In this document: positions 17,828 through 25,377 of the stretch, in pieces
Layout of the letters: every line of letters starts with the position of its first letter
How positions within the stretch are numbered: position 1 is the first letter of the stretch
NCBI GenBank assembly: GCA_031216755.1
Contig: JARUHG010000001.1
Coordinates: 620,001 to 684,000 of the forward strand
Source: Lysobacter arvi
GTDB taxonomy: Bacteria > Pseudomonadota > Gammaproteobacteria > Xanthomonadales > Xanthomonadaceae
Length of the DNA: 64,000 nucleotides
Direction of reading: 5' to 3'
Made by a program: the position numbers and the translations under genes
The notes under the pieces: model-generated
The model's database searches: none
What the model was told of the DNA's origin: nothing
The model's input: the letters and a program-made list of their open reading frames with translations, nothing else

Positions 17828-19698
17828 TGGACATCGCTACGGTCCTCGAGCGCCCCGTGCTGGTGGTCGACGACACCAACGCGACGCGTTACGCCACGCG
17901 CCGCATGCTCAGCGCGCACGGGCTGCAGGTGCTGGAAGCGACCACGGGCGAGGACGCGCTGCGCCTGGCCTCGCAGTGCGACGCCGTGGTGCTGGACGTG
18001 AACCTGCCCGACATGGACGGGTTCGAAGTCTGCCGCCGACTGCGCGAGGACCCGGCCACGTTGTCGCTGCCGGTGCTGCACCTGAGCGCGCAGCACATGC
18101 AGGACGCCGACAAGGTCAGCGGCCTGGATGCCGGCGCCGATGCCTATCTCACGCATCCGATCGGCGCGGACGTGCTGGTCGCGACGCTCAACGCGCTGGT
18201 GCGCGCACGCAAGGCCGAACGCGCGCAGCAGGGACTGCGGCTGCAGCTGGAATCGGTCATCGACTGCGCGCCGGTGGCGATCGGCGTGTTCGAACTGAAC
18301 GGCCGGCCGATGCGGAGCAACGAGGCGTTCCGTGTCCACCTGCCCGCGATCGACGAGGCGCCGCATGCGCTTCCGCCGTTCCTGCAGCAGGCGTTCTCCG
18401 CCGTCCGGGAAGGCGCACGCAATCTGTCCGGTTCGGCGAGCCTGGACGATGGAACGCAGTCGCCGCGCTTCATCGAATGGCGCGTCGCGCGCGTGGAAGG
18501 CAACGGCATGGTCGTGGTGCTGGCCGACCGCACGCTCGAACACAATTTCGCGAACGAACGCGAGCGACTGCTGGCACGCGAACGCGCCGCGCGCGCCGAA
18601 GCCGAATCGGCGTACCAGGCCAAGGATGCGTTCCTCGCGCTGGTCTCGCACGAACTGCGCAATCCGCTGAATACCATTTCGATGTGGTCGTCGATGCTGC
18701 GCCGGCCCGACGCGATGCCGCTGCTGGACCAGGGCCTGGCCACCATCGAGCGCAGCGCGCAGCTTCAGGCGCGGCTGCTCGGCGATCTGCTCGATGCCTC
18801 GCGCGCGAGTGCGGGCAAGCTGGACATCGTGCGCGCGCCGATGGATTTCGGTGCCGTGGTCAGCGATGCCGTCGCATCGGCGGACGAACTCGCGCGCGCA
18901 CGCCAGATCGAGTTCGATGTCGCGCTGTCGCCGGTTCCGTCGATCCTGGGCGATTCGGTGCGCCTGCACCAGGTGGTCTGGAACCTGCTGAGCAACGCGA
19001 TCAAGTTTTCCGAACCCGGCAGCCGCGTCGGCGTGGAACTGCGCGCCGACGAACGCGGGCTGCAGCTCACCGTCGCCGACACCGGCGTGGGATTCGAGCC
19101 GGGCGATGCGCCGACGCTGTTCGAGCGCTTCCGGCAGGCGTCCAGTTCGCGCACATCGAAGGCGGGCGGCCTTGGTCTCGGGCTCGCCATCGTGCGCGAC
19201 ATCGTGTCGCTGCACGGCGGCGAGGTGTTCGCGCGGAGTGCGGGCCTGGGCCGTGGCGCCGAATTCGTGGTGAACCTGTCCCACGCCGAGCCGGGCCGCG
19301 AGGTCGCCAAGGACCTGCGCGTGCTCGACACCTTGCGCGTGCTGCTGATCGAGGACGATGTCGAGGCACGGCGTCTGATGAAGATCGCGCTGGAGGAACA
19401 CGGCGCGCGCGTGCGCGAGGCGGGCTCGGCGGAGCTTGCGCAGGTGCTGCTGGCCTCCCACGCGTTCGACGTGATCGTGTCCGATGTCGGCCTGCCGGGC
19501 ATGGACGGTGTCGAGCTGATGCGCCGCCTCCGCGCCGACGGCGGATCCAACCAGACCACGCCGGCCGTCGCGGTAACCGCGTACGCCCGCGACGTCGATG
19601 TCGCCAGCATCCACGCCGCCGGCTTCGACGCGCACGTCGCCAAGCCCGTGCAGATGACCGACCTGCTCGGGCGGATCGCCTCGCTCGTTGGCCGCTGA
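17827..19698 (+). CDS. hybrid REC-HK-REC regulator, last gene of the stressosome operon
   Basis: A 623-residue cytoplasmic protein: REC1 (8-125, acceptor D57 in VVLDVNLPDMDG), a PAS-like segment (about 130-235), HisKA (FLALVSHELRNPLNTI), HATPase (DTGVGFEPGD, GGLGLGLAIV) and REC2 (about 498-615, VIVSDVGLPGMDG). No DNA-binding or cyclase domain is present, so output must pass to another protein. The ATG at 17827 overlaps the preceding stop (TGATG); an in-frame GTG at 17824 is the alternative. It occupies the place of the D2 response regulator in Vibrio stressosome loci. Confidence 0.9.
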   Translation: MDIATVLERPVLVVDDTNATRYATRRMLSAHGLQVLEATTGEDALRLASQCDAVVLDVNLPDMDGFEVCRRLREDPATLSLPVLHLSAQHMQDADKVSGLDAGADAYLTHPIGADVLVATLNALVRARKAERAQQGLRLQLESVIDCAPVAIGVFELNGRPMRSNEAFRVHLPAIDEAPHALPPFLQQAFSAVREGARNLSGSASLDDGTQSPRFIEWRVARVEGNGMVVVLADRTLEHNFANERERLLARERAARAEAESAYQAKDAFLALVSHELRNPLNTISMWSSMLRRPDAMPLLDQGLATIERSAQLQARLLGDLLDASRASAGKLDIVRAPMDFGAVVSDAVASADELARARQIEFDVALSPVPSILGDSVRLHQVVWNLLSNAIKFSEPGSRVGVELRADERGLQLTVADTGVGFEPGDAPTLFERFRQASSSRTSKAGGLGLGLAIVRDIVSLHGGEVFARSAGLGRGAEFVVNLSHAEPGREVAKDLRVLDTLRVLLIEDDVEARRLMKIALEEHGARVREAGSAELAQVLLASHAFDVIVSDVGLPGMDGVELMRRLRADGGSNQTTPAVAVTAYARDVDVASIHAAGFDAHVAKPVQMTDLLGRIASLVGR

Positions 19699-19721
19699 GT
19701 CGCGCCGCAGGGCAGGGCGCT

Positions 19722-19739
19722 CGCACGGCTGATCGTGCG
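19722..19739. terminator. weak hairpin between convergent operons
   Basis: CGCACG-N6-CGTGCG in the 81-base gap between the stressosome operon and the convergent lysR gene. No T-run on either strand, so a terminator role is tentative. Confidence 0.3.
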
Positions 19740-19779
19740 CGCATCAAGCGACGGCGTGCGCGGTCGAACGAACCGGGAA

Positions 19780-20676
19780 TCAGGCCTCGGTCAGCAACTC
19801 GATCATGGCGCGTGCCGCCGCGGATTGCCGTCGATGCGGGGCGTAGACGACCGAAAACGGGCGGGTGCGTCCGCGTAGCAGGGGCAGCAGTTCCACCAGC
19901 AGGCCGCGGTCCATGCGGTCGCGCACGATGAACTCGTAGCTCTGGCAGATGCCGACGCCTTGCTCGGCCAGCGATACAACGCCCAGTACGTCGTCGGAGA
20001 CTTCGATGGACGAGGTCGGCACCCAATCGATGTCGCGCGCGCCGTCGCGAAATACCCACGGCGCGAGGCGACCGGTCCTCGGCATGACGAAGGGCAGGCA
20101 TACATGCTGCCGCAAGTCCTCCAGCGTCTGCGGCGCGCCCGCACGCCGGAGGTAGTCGGGCGATGCGACCAGCAGCAGCGCTTCGTCCTGCAGCTTGCGT
20201 GCGACCAGACCGCTGTCGGGCAGATGGCCGAGGCGGATGGCCAGGTCGAATCCCTCCGCCACCAGGTCGACATTGCGGTTGGTGATGTTCAGTTCCACCT
20301 GGACGCCCGGGTATTGCCGGGCGAAGCGCGCCAGCAACGGCGGCAGACGATAGTGCCCGTAGGTCGTCGGCACGCTCAGCCGGATGCGTCCGGTGAGTTC
20401 GCCTTCCTGGCCCTGCACCTCGCGTTCGGCCTCGTCGAGCAGGGCGAAGGCCGATCGCGCCTGTTCCAGGTACAGCCGGCCGGCTTCGGTCAGCCCGAGG
20501 CGACGCGTCGTTCGCTGCAGCAACTGCCGTCCCAGGCGCGCTTCGAGCCGGGCGATCGCGCGGCTCAAGACGGAAGGCGTGGTCGATAACGCCACCGCGC
20601 CCGCGGTGAAGGAGCCGTGCTCGACCACCGCGATGAAGGCCTCGACATCGCCGAGGTAGTCGAATTTCCGGCTCAT
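19780..20676 (-). CDS. LysR family transcriptional regulator
   Basis: A 298-residue LysR protein: HTH VEAFIAVVEHGSFTAGAVALSTTPSVLSRAIARLEARLG, then a substrate-binding domain beginning GRIRLSVPTTYGHYRLPPLL, the CrgA/AaeR-like subgroup. It is divergent from the DJ-1 gene with a 124-base promoter region and is its likely regulator. The start MSRKFDYLGD puts the HTH at the usual position. Confidence 0.9.
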   Translation of the reverse strand: MSRKFDYLGDVEAFIAVVEHGSFTAGAVALSTTPSVLSRAIARLEARLGRQLLQRTTRRLGLTEAGRLYLEQARSAFALLDEAEREVQGQEGELTGRIRLSVPTTYGHYRLPPLLARFARQYPGVQVELNITNRNVDLVAEGFDLAIRLGHLPDSGLVARKLQDEALLLVASPDYLRRAGAPQTLEDLRQHVCLPFVMPRTGRLAPWVFRDGARDIDWVPTSSIEVSDDVLGVVSLAEQGVGICQSYEFIVRDRMDRGLLVELLPLLRGRTRPFSVVYAPHRRQSAAARAMIELLTEA

Positions 20677-20696
20677 TTTGTCCTTTGGGGAACAAA
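20677..20696. promoter_or_regulatory. imperfect LysR-type inverted repeat
   Basis: TTTGT-N10-ACAAA directly against the lysR start codon, in the only AT-rich part of the lysR/DJ-1 divergent promoter. Five perfect base pairs with a T-N11-A core; autoregulation is inferred. Confidence 0.4.
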
Positions 20697-20800
20697 TGTT
20701 TTTCCCGTCGGCCAGTTTATCGCCGCGCATAGCCCCAATACAGTGGCGCCACTTCGACCACAGGGCGACTGCCGTGAACCAGACTTCCTCCATTCCTTCC

Positions 20801-21475
20801 ATGAAACCCGTGCTGTTCGTGCTGACCAGTCACGGCACCAAGGGCAGCACCGGCCAGCCGACCGGCTATTACCTCGGTGAGGTCACCCATCCCTTGGCCG
20901 AACTGCAGGCCGGGGGCATCCCGGTGGAATTCGCGTCGATCCAGGGCGGCGAGCCGCCGGTCGACGGCCTGGATCTGGATGACGCCATCAATGCGCGCTA
21001 CTGGAACGATCCTGCGTTCCGCGAGGCCGTTCGACACACCCGGCCTCTGGGCGAGGTCGATGCCTCGCGCTACGGCGGCATCTTCTTCGCCGGCGGACAC
21101 GGGGCGATGTGGGACTTCCCCGGCAACGCCGACATCCAGCGGGTCACGCGCGACATCCACGAAGCCGGCGGCGTCGTGGCGGCGGTCTGCCACGGACCGG
21201 CTGCGCTGGTGGACGTCACCCTCCGCGACGGCTCGTATCTGGTGAGCGGCAGGAACGTCAGCGCGTTCACCGACAGCGAAGAGCGCGCCGTGCGACTCGA
21301 CGACGCGGTGCCGTTCCTGCTGGCCTCCCAACTGGAGCAGCGCGGCGCGCATCACCATGCCGCACCCGACTGGACCGCCAAGGTGGTCGTCGACGGTCGG
21401 CTGATCACGGGGCAGAACCCGCAATCGGCCAGCGGCGTCGGTGCGGCGATGCGCGACGCACTGCTGGCGCGGTGA
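20801..21475 (+). CDS. DJ-1/PfpI family protein, cytoplasmic
   Basis: A 224-residue type 1 glutamine-amidotransferase-like protein. The nucleophile elbow is AAVCHGPAALVDV (Cys about residue 130), and the substrate-facing GGHGAMWDFPGN matches the Hsp31/HchA-like glyoxalase III branch. It likely detoxifies methylglyoxal or repairs glycated proteins, though members are often misassigned. A GTG at 20774 would add nine residues. Heads a DJ-1/DJ-1/SDR run. Confidence 0.82.
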   Translation: MKPVLFVLTSHGTKGSTGQPTGYYLGEVTHPLAELQAGGIPVEFASIQGGEPPVDGLDLDDAINARYWNDPAFREAVRHTRPLGEVDASRYGGIFFAGGHGAMWDFPGNADIQRVTRDIHEAGGVVAAVCHGPAALVDVTLRDGSYLVSGRNVSAFTDSEERAVRLDDAVPFLLASQLEQRGAHHHAAPDWTAKVVVDGRLITGQNPQSASGVGAAMRDALLAR

Positions 21476-21512
21476 CCGCAAGCCATCCGACCGAACTCTC
21501 CAAGGATCCGCA

Positions 21513-22355
21513 ATGAAGAAGCTGATGCACAAACTCGCGATTTCGCTCGCCCTGACCCTGGCGGCGTCCACGGCCCAGGCAGGCCACGTGCTGGTCGTGT
21601 TGTCCGATGCCGATCGTCTCGACCTGAAAGACGGAAAGGTCTTTCCGACCGGTTTCTACCTCAACGAACTGATGCAGCCGGTCAAGCTGCTGCTCGATGC
21701 CGGCCATGAGGTCACCTTCGCCACGCCGACCGGAAAGGCGCCGACGGTCGATGCGAACTCCATCGACGCGATGTACTTCGGCAACGACGCCGCCCAGCTG
21801 AAAGCGCACCAGGATCTGCTCGATCGCCTGGCGCTGACCTCGAAGGAAACGTCGCCGGTCGTGAGCCTCGCGCGCGTTGAACAGCAGGGGTACGGCCGAT
21901 TCGATGCGGTGTACGTTCCCGGCGGCCACGCGCCGATGCAGGACCTGCTGAAGAGTCCCGCGCTGGGTCGCCTGCTCGCCAACTTCCATGGCCGCAACAA
22001 GCCGACCGCACTGGTGTGCCATGGCCCGATCGCGTTGCTGTCGACGCTGCCGGACGCGACCGGCTTCGTGACCGCGCTGGAGTCCGGCCGGGCGAAGCGC
22101 ACGCCGCAATGGATCTACACCGGCTACCGCGTCACGGTCATCAGCAACGTCGAAGAGGAGCAAGCCAAAGCGCAGTTGGCCGGCGGCGAAATGAAGTTCT
22201 ATCCGCAGGACGCGCTGCAGCAGGCGGGCGTGCAGTACCGGAGCAACGTCACGCCGTGGACGCCCAACGTCGTCGTCGACCGTGAATTGATCACCGGCCA
22301 GAACCCCGCCTCGGCGCTCGGCGTCGCGCAGGAACTGCTCAAGCGCCTGAAGTAA
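21513..22355 (+). CDS. DJ-1/PfpI family protein, exported
   Basis: A 280-residue paralogue of the preceding protein with a clear Sec signal peptide (HKLAISLALTLAASTAQA). The mature domain has YVPGGHAPMQDLLKSP and TALVCHGPIALLST, the same Cys elbow. It has extra insertions (an ALTSKETSPVV helix region and a C-terminal ITGQNPASALGVAQELL shared with the upstream paralogue). A periplasmic location is inferred from the signal. 37 bases after the previous gene. Confidence 0.82.
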   Translation: MKKLMHKLAISLALTLAASTAQAGHVLVVLSDADRLDLKDGKVFPTGFYLNELMQPVKLLLDAGHEVTFATPTGKAPTVDANSIDAMYFGNDAAQLKAHQDLLDRLALTSKETSPVVSLARVEQQGYGRFDAVYVPGGHAPMQDLLKSPALGRLLANFHGRNKPTALVCHGPIALLSTLPDATGFVTALESGRAKRTPQWIYTGYRVTVISNVEEEQAKAQLAGGEMKFYPQDALQQAGVQYRSNVTPWTPNVVVDRELITGQNPASALGVAQELLKRLK

Positions 22356-22472
22356 CCCGCCTGCCTGCGCCGCGGTCGGCCGTTCGCAACCGACGGCGCA
22401 TCCCGACTTCCACATCAACGACGCGCATCCGCGGATGCGTGCACGCCCTCGCTTTACCTAAAGGAAACCACC

Positions 22473-23267
22473 ATGGATCTTCAGCTCACCGGAAAGACCG
22501 CGCTCGTCACCGGCGCCACCGCCGGCATCGGCCTGGCCATCGCCCGCACATTGGCCCGCGAAGGCGTGGCCGTGACGCTCACCGGTCGCGATCCGGACAA
22601 ACTCGATAGCGCCGTCGCGCAGATCGCCAGGGACGTGCCTGACCATCGCATTGCGACGATCGTTGCGGATCTCGGCAGTGCCGAAGGCGCCGCCGCGTTA
22701 ATCGCCGCGCAGCCGGACACCGACATCCTGGTCAACAACCTGGGCTATTACGAAGCCAAACCCTTCGCCGAGATCGGCGACGACGATTGGCTGCGCATGT
22801 TCGAGGTCAACGTGATGTCCGGCGTGCGCCTGTCGCGCCACTACTTTCCGCGCATGCTGCAACGCAACTGGGGCCGCGTGATCTTCGTCTCCAGCGAGGT
22901 CGGTGCGTTCACACCGCCGGACATGGTGCATTACGGCGTCAGCAAGTCGGCGCAACTGGCGGTCTCGCGCGGCATGGCCGAGCTGACCCGGGGCACCGGC
23001 GTCACCGTCAACAGCGTGCTGCCGTCGGCCACGCGCTCCGACGGCATCGTCGAGTACCTGCGCCAGACCGCGCCGCGCCCCGGCATGACCGACGCCGAAA
23101 TCGAAGCGCATTTCTTCCAGACCTACCGCCCCAGTTCCCTGATCGCCCGCATGATCGAAGCCGACGAGATCGCGGCGATGGTCGCATTGCTGGCCAGCCC
23201 GCTCGGTGCCGCATCCAACGGTGCAGCGGTCAGGGTGGAAGGCGGCACCTACCGTTCGATCCTCTGA
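22473..23267 (+). CDS. short-chain dehydrogenase/reductase
   Basis: A 264-residue classical SDR: cofactor loop TGATAGIGLAIA, NNLG at the strand-4 end, catalytic Ser in FVSSEVG, and the YGVSK Tyr/Lys pair. The residue after strand 2 (TGRDPDK) suggests NADPH preference. The substrate is unknown. AAGGAAACC is a good ribosome-binding site. It lies 117 bases after the exported DJ-1 gene and could be in the same unit. Confidence 0.88.
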   Translation: MDLQLTGKTALVTGATAGIGLAIARTLAREGVAVTLTGRDPDKLDSAVAQIARDVPDHRIATIVADLGSAEGAAALIAAQPDTDILVNNLGYYEAKPFAEIGDDDWLRMFEVNVMSGVRLSRHYFPRMLQRNWGRVIFVSSEVGAFTPPDMVHYGVSKSAQLAVSRGMAELTRGTGVTVNSVLPSATRSDGIVEYLRQTAPRPGMTDAEIEAHFFQTYRPSSLIARMIEADEIAAMVALLASPLGAASNGAAVRVEGGTYRSIL

Positions 23268-23291
23268 GACGAGGTCGACACGCGCCCCCGC

Positions 23292-23475
23292 GTCCGCTTT
23301 TCATCGATAGCGGGCGCGGGGCGCGGGGCGCGGGGCGCGGGGCGCGGGGCGCGGGGCGCGGGGCGCGGGGCGCGGGGCGCGGGGCGCGGGGCGCAGGTGC
23401 GGGGCGCGGGGCGCGGGGCGCAGGTGCGGGTGCTGCGGCGATGGTAATGTCCGGTTTCGACCCAAAGCGGACATT
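23292..23475 (+). repeat. double-hairpin repeat copy A, with expanded centre
   Basis: Left arm GTCCGCTTTTCATCGATAGCGG (23292-23313), right arm AATGTCCGGTTTCGACCC followed by AAAGCGGACATT (23447-23475), forming a 12-bp stem with one mismatch. The centre, about 35 bases in other copies, is replaced by a GCGCGGG tandem expansion. It ends 11 bases before the start of the first array gene. Confidence 0.8.
23314..23430 (+). repeat. heptanucleotide tandem repeat GCGCGGG
   Basis: Eleven perfect copies of GCGCGGG (23314-23390), then a 13-base variant GCGCAGGTGCGGG, two more perfect copies, and the same 13-base variant again (23418-23430). It sits inside repeat copy A. A minus-strand Ala-Pro-Arg reading frame across it is an artefact of the repeat. 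Confidence 0.95.
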
Positions 23476-23486
23476 ACGGGGGGCGC

Positions 23487-24020
23487 ATGTTTGGATGGCG
23501 AAGGAAGAAGGCTCAACCACCGAGCGAACCGAGTGCCAAGTTCCCGCCGGTGCCCGACTGGCAGCCTTCGATCGTGCAGCCCCTGGAGTCGATCGAAGAC
23601 CGTGTCAGGTACTACACAGACGGCAAGCGGGACTTCGCCTTGTTCGCTAATGGAACGTTCGTCCTGCTACCGGTGGGCTTAAGCGAAGCGCAGGCCGAAG
23701 CCTTCGCATTGGCCGCGCTCGACGAAGTCTTTCATGCGCACCCCGATATGCGGCCGGTAGCGATGGACGATGGCAACATCCTAATTGGGTACAAGAACGA
23801 CATCACGGCGAACGTGGTGCTCAGCGACATCGTGGCGGCAAACTGGACTGAGATCGAGGCGCAGCATCAACGTGCCTTGGCCAAGCACGAGGTGCTCATG
23901 ACTCCCCTCGGGCAGAACAAGTTCGATGCCTTTGGAATCAAGGCGCTTTTCGGGCGCTGTTTTATGTTTATGGATGCCCAGCGGCCGCGTGTACTGAAGG
24001 TCGTTCGGCACGCGACCTGA
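23487..24020 (+). CDS. orphan protein, first gene of the repeat array
   Basis: A 177-residue soluble protein not recognised. A basic, Pro-rich N-terminus (MFGWRRKKAQPPSEPSA) leads to a mixed alpha/beta domain with RDFALFANGTFVLLPVGLSE and ALDEVFHAHPDMRPVAMDDG. No signal peptide or membrane span. The pattern (GNILIGYKNDITANVVLSD) suggests a small compact domain, but no motif identifies it. It begins right after repeat copy A and is followed by copy B 35 bases downstream. Less GC-rich than the surrounding core genes. Confidence 0.75.
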   Translation: MFGWRRKKAQPPSEPSAKFPPVPDWQPSIVQPLESIEDRVRYYTDGKRDFALFANGTFVLLPVGLSEAQAEAFALAALDEVFHAHPDMRPVAMDDGNILIGYKNDITANVVLSDIVAANWTEIEAQHQRALAKHEVLMTPLGQNKFDAFGIKALFGRCFMFMDAQRPRVLKVVRHAT

Positions 24021-24055
24021 CTCAGCGAGTGGTTTCGGCTCACATCCCTTCGATG

Positions 24056-24139
24056 ACCGCTTCTGGCCGATAGCGGACGCTCGGTCGGGACGGCCGGCGG
24101 CCGGGCTGCTAATGTCCGCTTTCGACCCAACGCGGACAT
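24056..24139 (+). repeat. double-hairpin repeat copy B
   Basis: Left arm ACCGCTTCTGGCCGATAGCGG, a GC-rich centre (CGGTCGGGACGGCCGGCGG), and right arm AATGTCCGCTTTCGACCC followed by AACGCGGACAT. Both arms can fold into CCGCT/AGCGG-type stems. It ends 4 bases before the start codon of the next gene, so its right hairpin overlaps the expected ribosome-binding region. Confidence 0.85.
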
Positions 24140-24143
24140 CTGC

Positions 24144-24341
24144 ATGACGAAGGCGATGCGCGAGCGGAATCCAAATCCCATATTGCGCAGGAACGTGTTC
24201 ATCGCGTTCGCTGCAGTACTCATTGCGAGATGGCTATCCATGCGAATGGATGAGCCATGGATCCTCTACGTTATCACCGGACTTGCTCTGATCGTCACAT
24301 GCCGGGAAGTCTTCAAAGGCCTGAGCGAATGGAAATGGTGA
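24144..24341 (+). CDS. orphan small membrane protein, second array gene
   Basis: A 65-residue protein with a basic N-terminus (MTKAMRERNPNPILRRN) and two hydrophobic segments (VFIAFAAVLIARWL and WILYVITGLALIVTC), ending in KGLSEWKW. Likely a two-span inner-membrane hairpin. No family recognised. Visibly poorer in GC than the chromosome around it. Flanked by repeat copies B and C. Confidence 0.6.
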   Translation: MTKAMRERNPNPILRRNVFIAFAAVLIARWLSMRMDEPWILYVITGLALIVTCREVFKGLSEWKW

Positions 24342-24394
24342 TGTCGTGCACCAGATTCTTGGCTGACCGATAGCCAAATTGGCCGGAAGGGCTG

Positions 24395-24480
24395 ATGTCC
24401 GCTCCTGGCGGATAGCGGAGGTTCGGCCGGGACGACCCCGCAGCCGGACTGCTAATGTCCGCTTTCGACCCGAAGCGGAC
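24395..24480 (+). repeat. double-hairpin repeat copy C
   Basis: Left arm GTCCGCTCCTGGCGGATAGC, centre CGGCCGGGACGACCCCGCAG, right arm AATGTCCGCTTTCGACCC followed by GAAGCGGAC. A further partial left arm (CTGACCGATAGCC at 24363-24375) sits just upstream, like a decayed older copy. It ends 7 bases before the chosen start of the next gene. The ATG inside the right arm opens the frame MSAFDPKRT, which continues into that gene. Confidence 0.85.
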
Positions 24481-24487
24481 GCCGCGG

Positions 24488-24805
24488 ATGCCGCCAATGG
24501 ATACAAGGATGACGGTCGCCCAGAAGTTCAGGAGTGGGTATCTGCCTTACACGGCGACCATGTTGGCGGTACTTGCTGTGCTCGCCATGCTCGCGACGGG
24601 GCCAGCAGCCATTGCGGCACTCTTGGCCGTCCTATTGTGGGGCGCTGGATTCTGCCTATGTCAGCTTGTGATATTGGCCTTGCCTGGCCGACAGGACGAT
24701 CGGGCTCGTTTCCACACGGACTGCATGGTCCTCACGCTCGGCAGCTTTCTCATAGCGCCGCTCTTCATGGAAGGGGTTGCGAAGCTCGTCATGTTGGGCA
24801 GGTAG
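24488..24805 (+). CDS. orphan membrane protein, third array gene
   Basis: A 105-residue protein with three likely membrane segments (LPYTATMLAVLAVLAMLATG, IAALLAVLLWGAGFCLC plus LVILAL, and CMVLTLGSFLIAPLFM). Not recognised. The start is uncertain: ATG at 24488 or 24497, or ATG at 24455 inside the repeat hairpin, which would add the repeat-encoded MSAFDPKRTPR. The shorter form is preferred because the longer leader is wholly repeat-derived. The stop is 5 bases before repeat copy D. Confidence 0.6.
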   Translation: MPPMDTRMTVAQKFRSGYLPYTATMLAVLAVLAMLATGPAAIAALLAVLLWGAGFCLCQLVILALPGRQDDRARFHTDCMVLTLGSFLIAPLFMEGVAKLVMLGR

Positions 24806-24810
24806 GCGTG

Positions 24811-24897
24811 ATGTCCGCTCCTGGCCGATAGCGGTCGTTCTGCCGGGTGAATCCTCGCAGGCAGTGGTAATGTCCGCTTCCGACCCTAAGCGCGCAT
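24811..24897 (+). repeat. double-hairpin repeat copy D
   Basis: Left arm ATGTCCGCTCCTGGCCGATA followed by GCGG, a diverged centre (TCTGCCGGGTGAATCCTCGC), and right arm AATGTCCGCTTCCGACCC followed by TAAGCGCGCAT. The stems carry more mismatches than in B and C. It ends 7 bases before the next start codon. Confidence 0.8.
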
Positions 24898-24904
24898 AGA
24901 GCGC

Positions 24905-25297
24905 ATGCCGATATCCGTATCCGTTGAGCTTCCAGAGTTCGACACTGGTCAATACGAGGACTGCGAGTGGCTCATGTCGCGAGGCAACGCCACCCTGATG
25001 CTCCGAGTTACAGAACTTGCTCCATTTTCGATTCACTTCACGCGCGTGAGGTGGCATCAGTTCACCGCATTGCCAAACTGCACCGCGGAACAAGTTCGCG
25101 ACGCGTACTTCCGTCTGATCGAGGATTCAGCGTTCCCGGCTCTCTTGAAATTCGTTCGCCAGGACCGAACTGGCGCCAAGGCGTACGCAAATCTCAGGTA
25201 CTTCCGGATCTTCATAGATGAAAGCGGTTGTTATGAGGTTTTTGCGGAATCCGCATTCGCCGAATCACACTCGCCACTGTCCGCCTCTGGCCGATAG
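24905..25297 (+). CDS. orphan protein, fourth array gene
   Basis: A 130-residue soluble alpha/beta protein: VSVELPEFDTGQYEDCEWLM, LRVTELAPFSIHFTRVRWHQ, CTAEQVRDAYFRLIED and LRYFRIFIDESGCYEVFA. It resembles small contact-immunity-like or restriction-adjacent orphan proteins in general appearance only; no family is recognised. The last residues (LSASGR) and the TAG stop are encoded by the left arm of repeat copy E, so the repeat has supplied or replaced the native C-terminus. Confidence 0.7.
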   Translation: MPISVSVELPEFDTGQYEDCEWLMSRGNATLMLRVTELAPFSIHFTRVRWHQFTALPNCTAEQVRDAYFRLIEDSAFPALLKFVRQDRTGAKAYANLRYFRIFIDESGCYEVFAESAFAESHSPLSASGR

Positions 25298-25363
25298 CGG
25301 AAGCTCGGACGGGGCGGCCGGCGACAGGGCTGCTAACGTCCGCTTCCGACCTATATCGGACAC
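25278..25363 (+). repeat. double-hairpin repeat copy E
   Basis: Left arm TGTCCGCCTCTGGCCGATAG followed by CGG, centre CGGACGGGGCGGCCGGCGAC, right arm AACGTCCGCTTCCGACC followed by TATATCGGACAC. It overlaps the last 20 bases of the upstream gene and ends 14 bases before the next start. Confidence 0.8.
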
Positions 25364-25377
25364 CCGACAAGTAGCCA

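Noticed and set aside
15751-19635. 1294-codon minus-strand open frame
   Set aside because: Antisense shadow of the stressosome operon, whose domains are all recognisable on the plus strand.
23230-23520. Minus-strand Ala-Pro-Arg-rich reading frame
   Set aside because: It is simply the translation of the GCGCGGG tandem repeat and has no codon or family support.
23314-25363. CRISPR array
   Set aside because: The repeats are about 90 bases, unequal, separated by coding genes of different lengths, and no cas genes are present.
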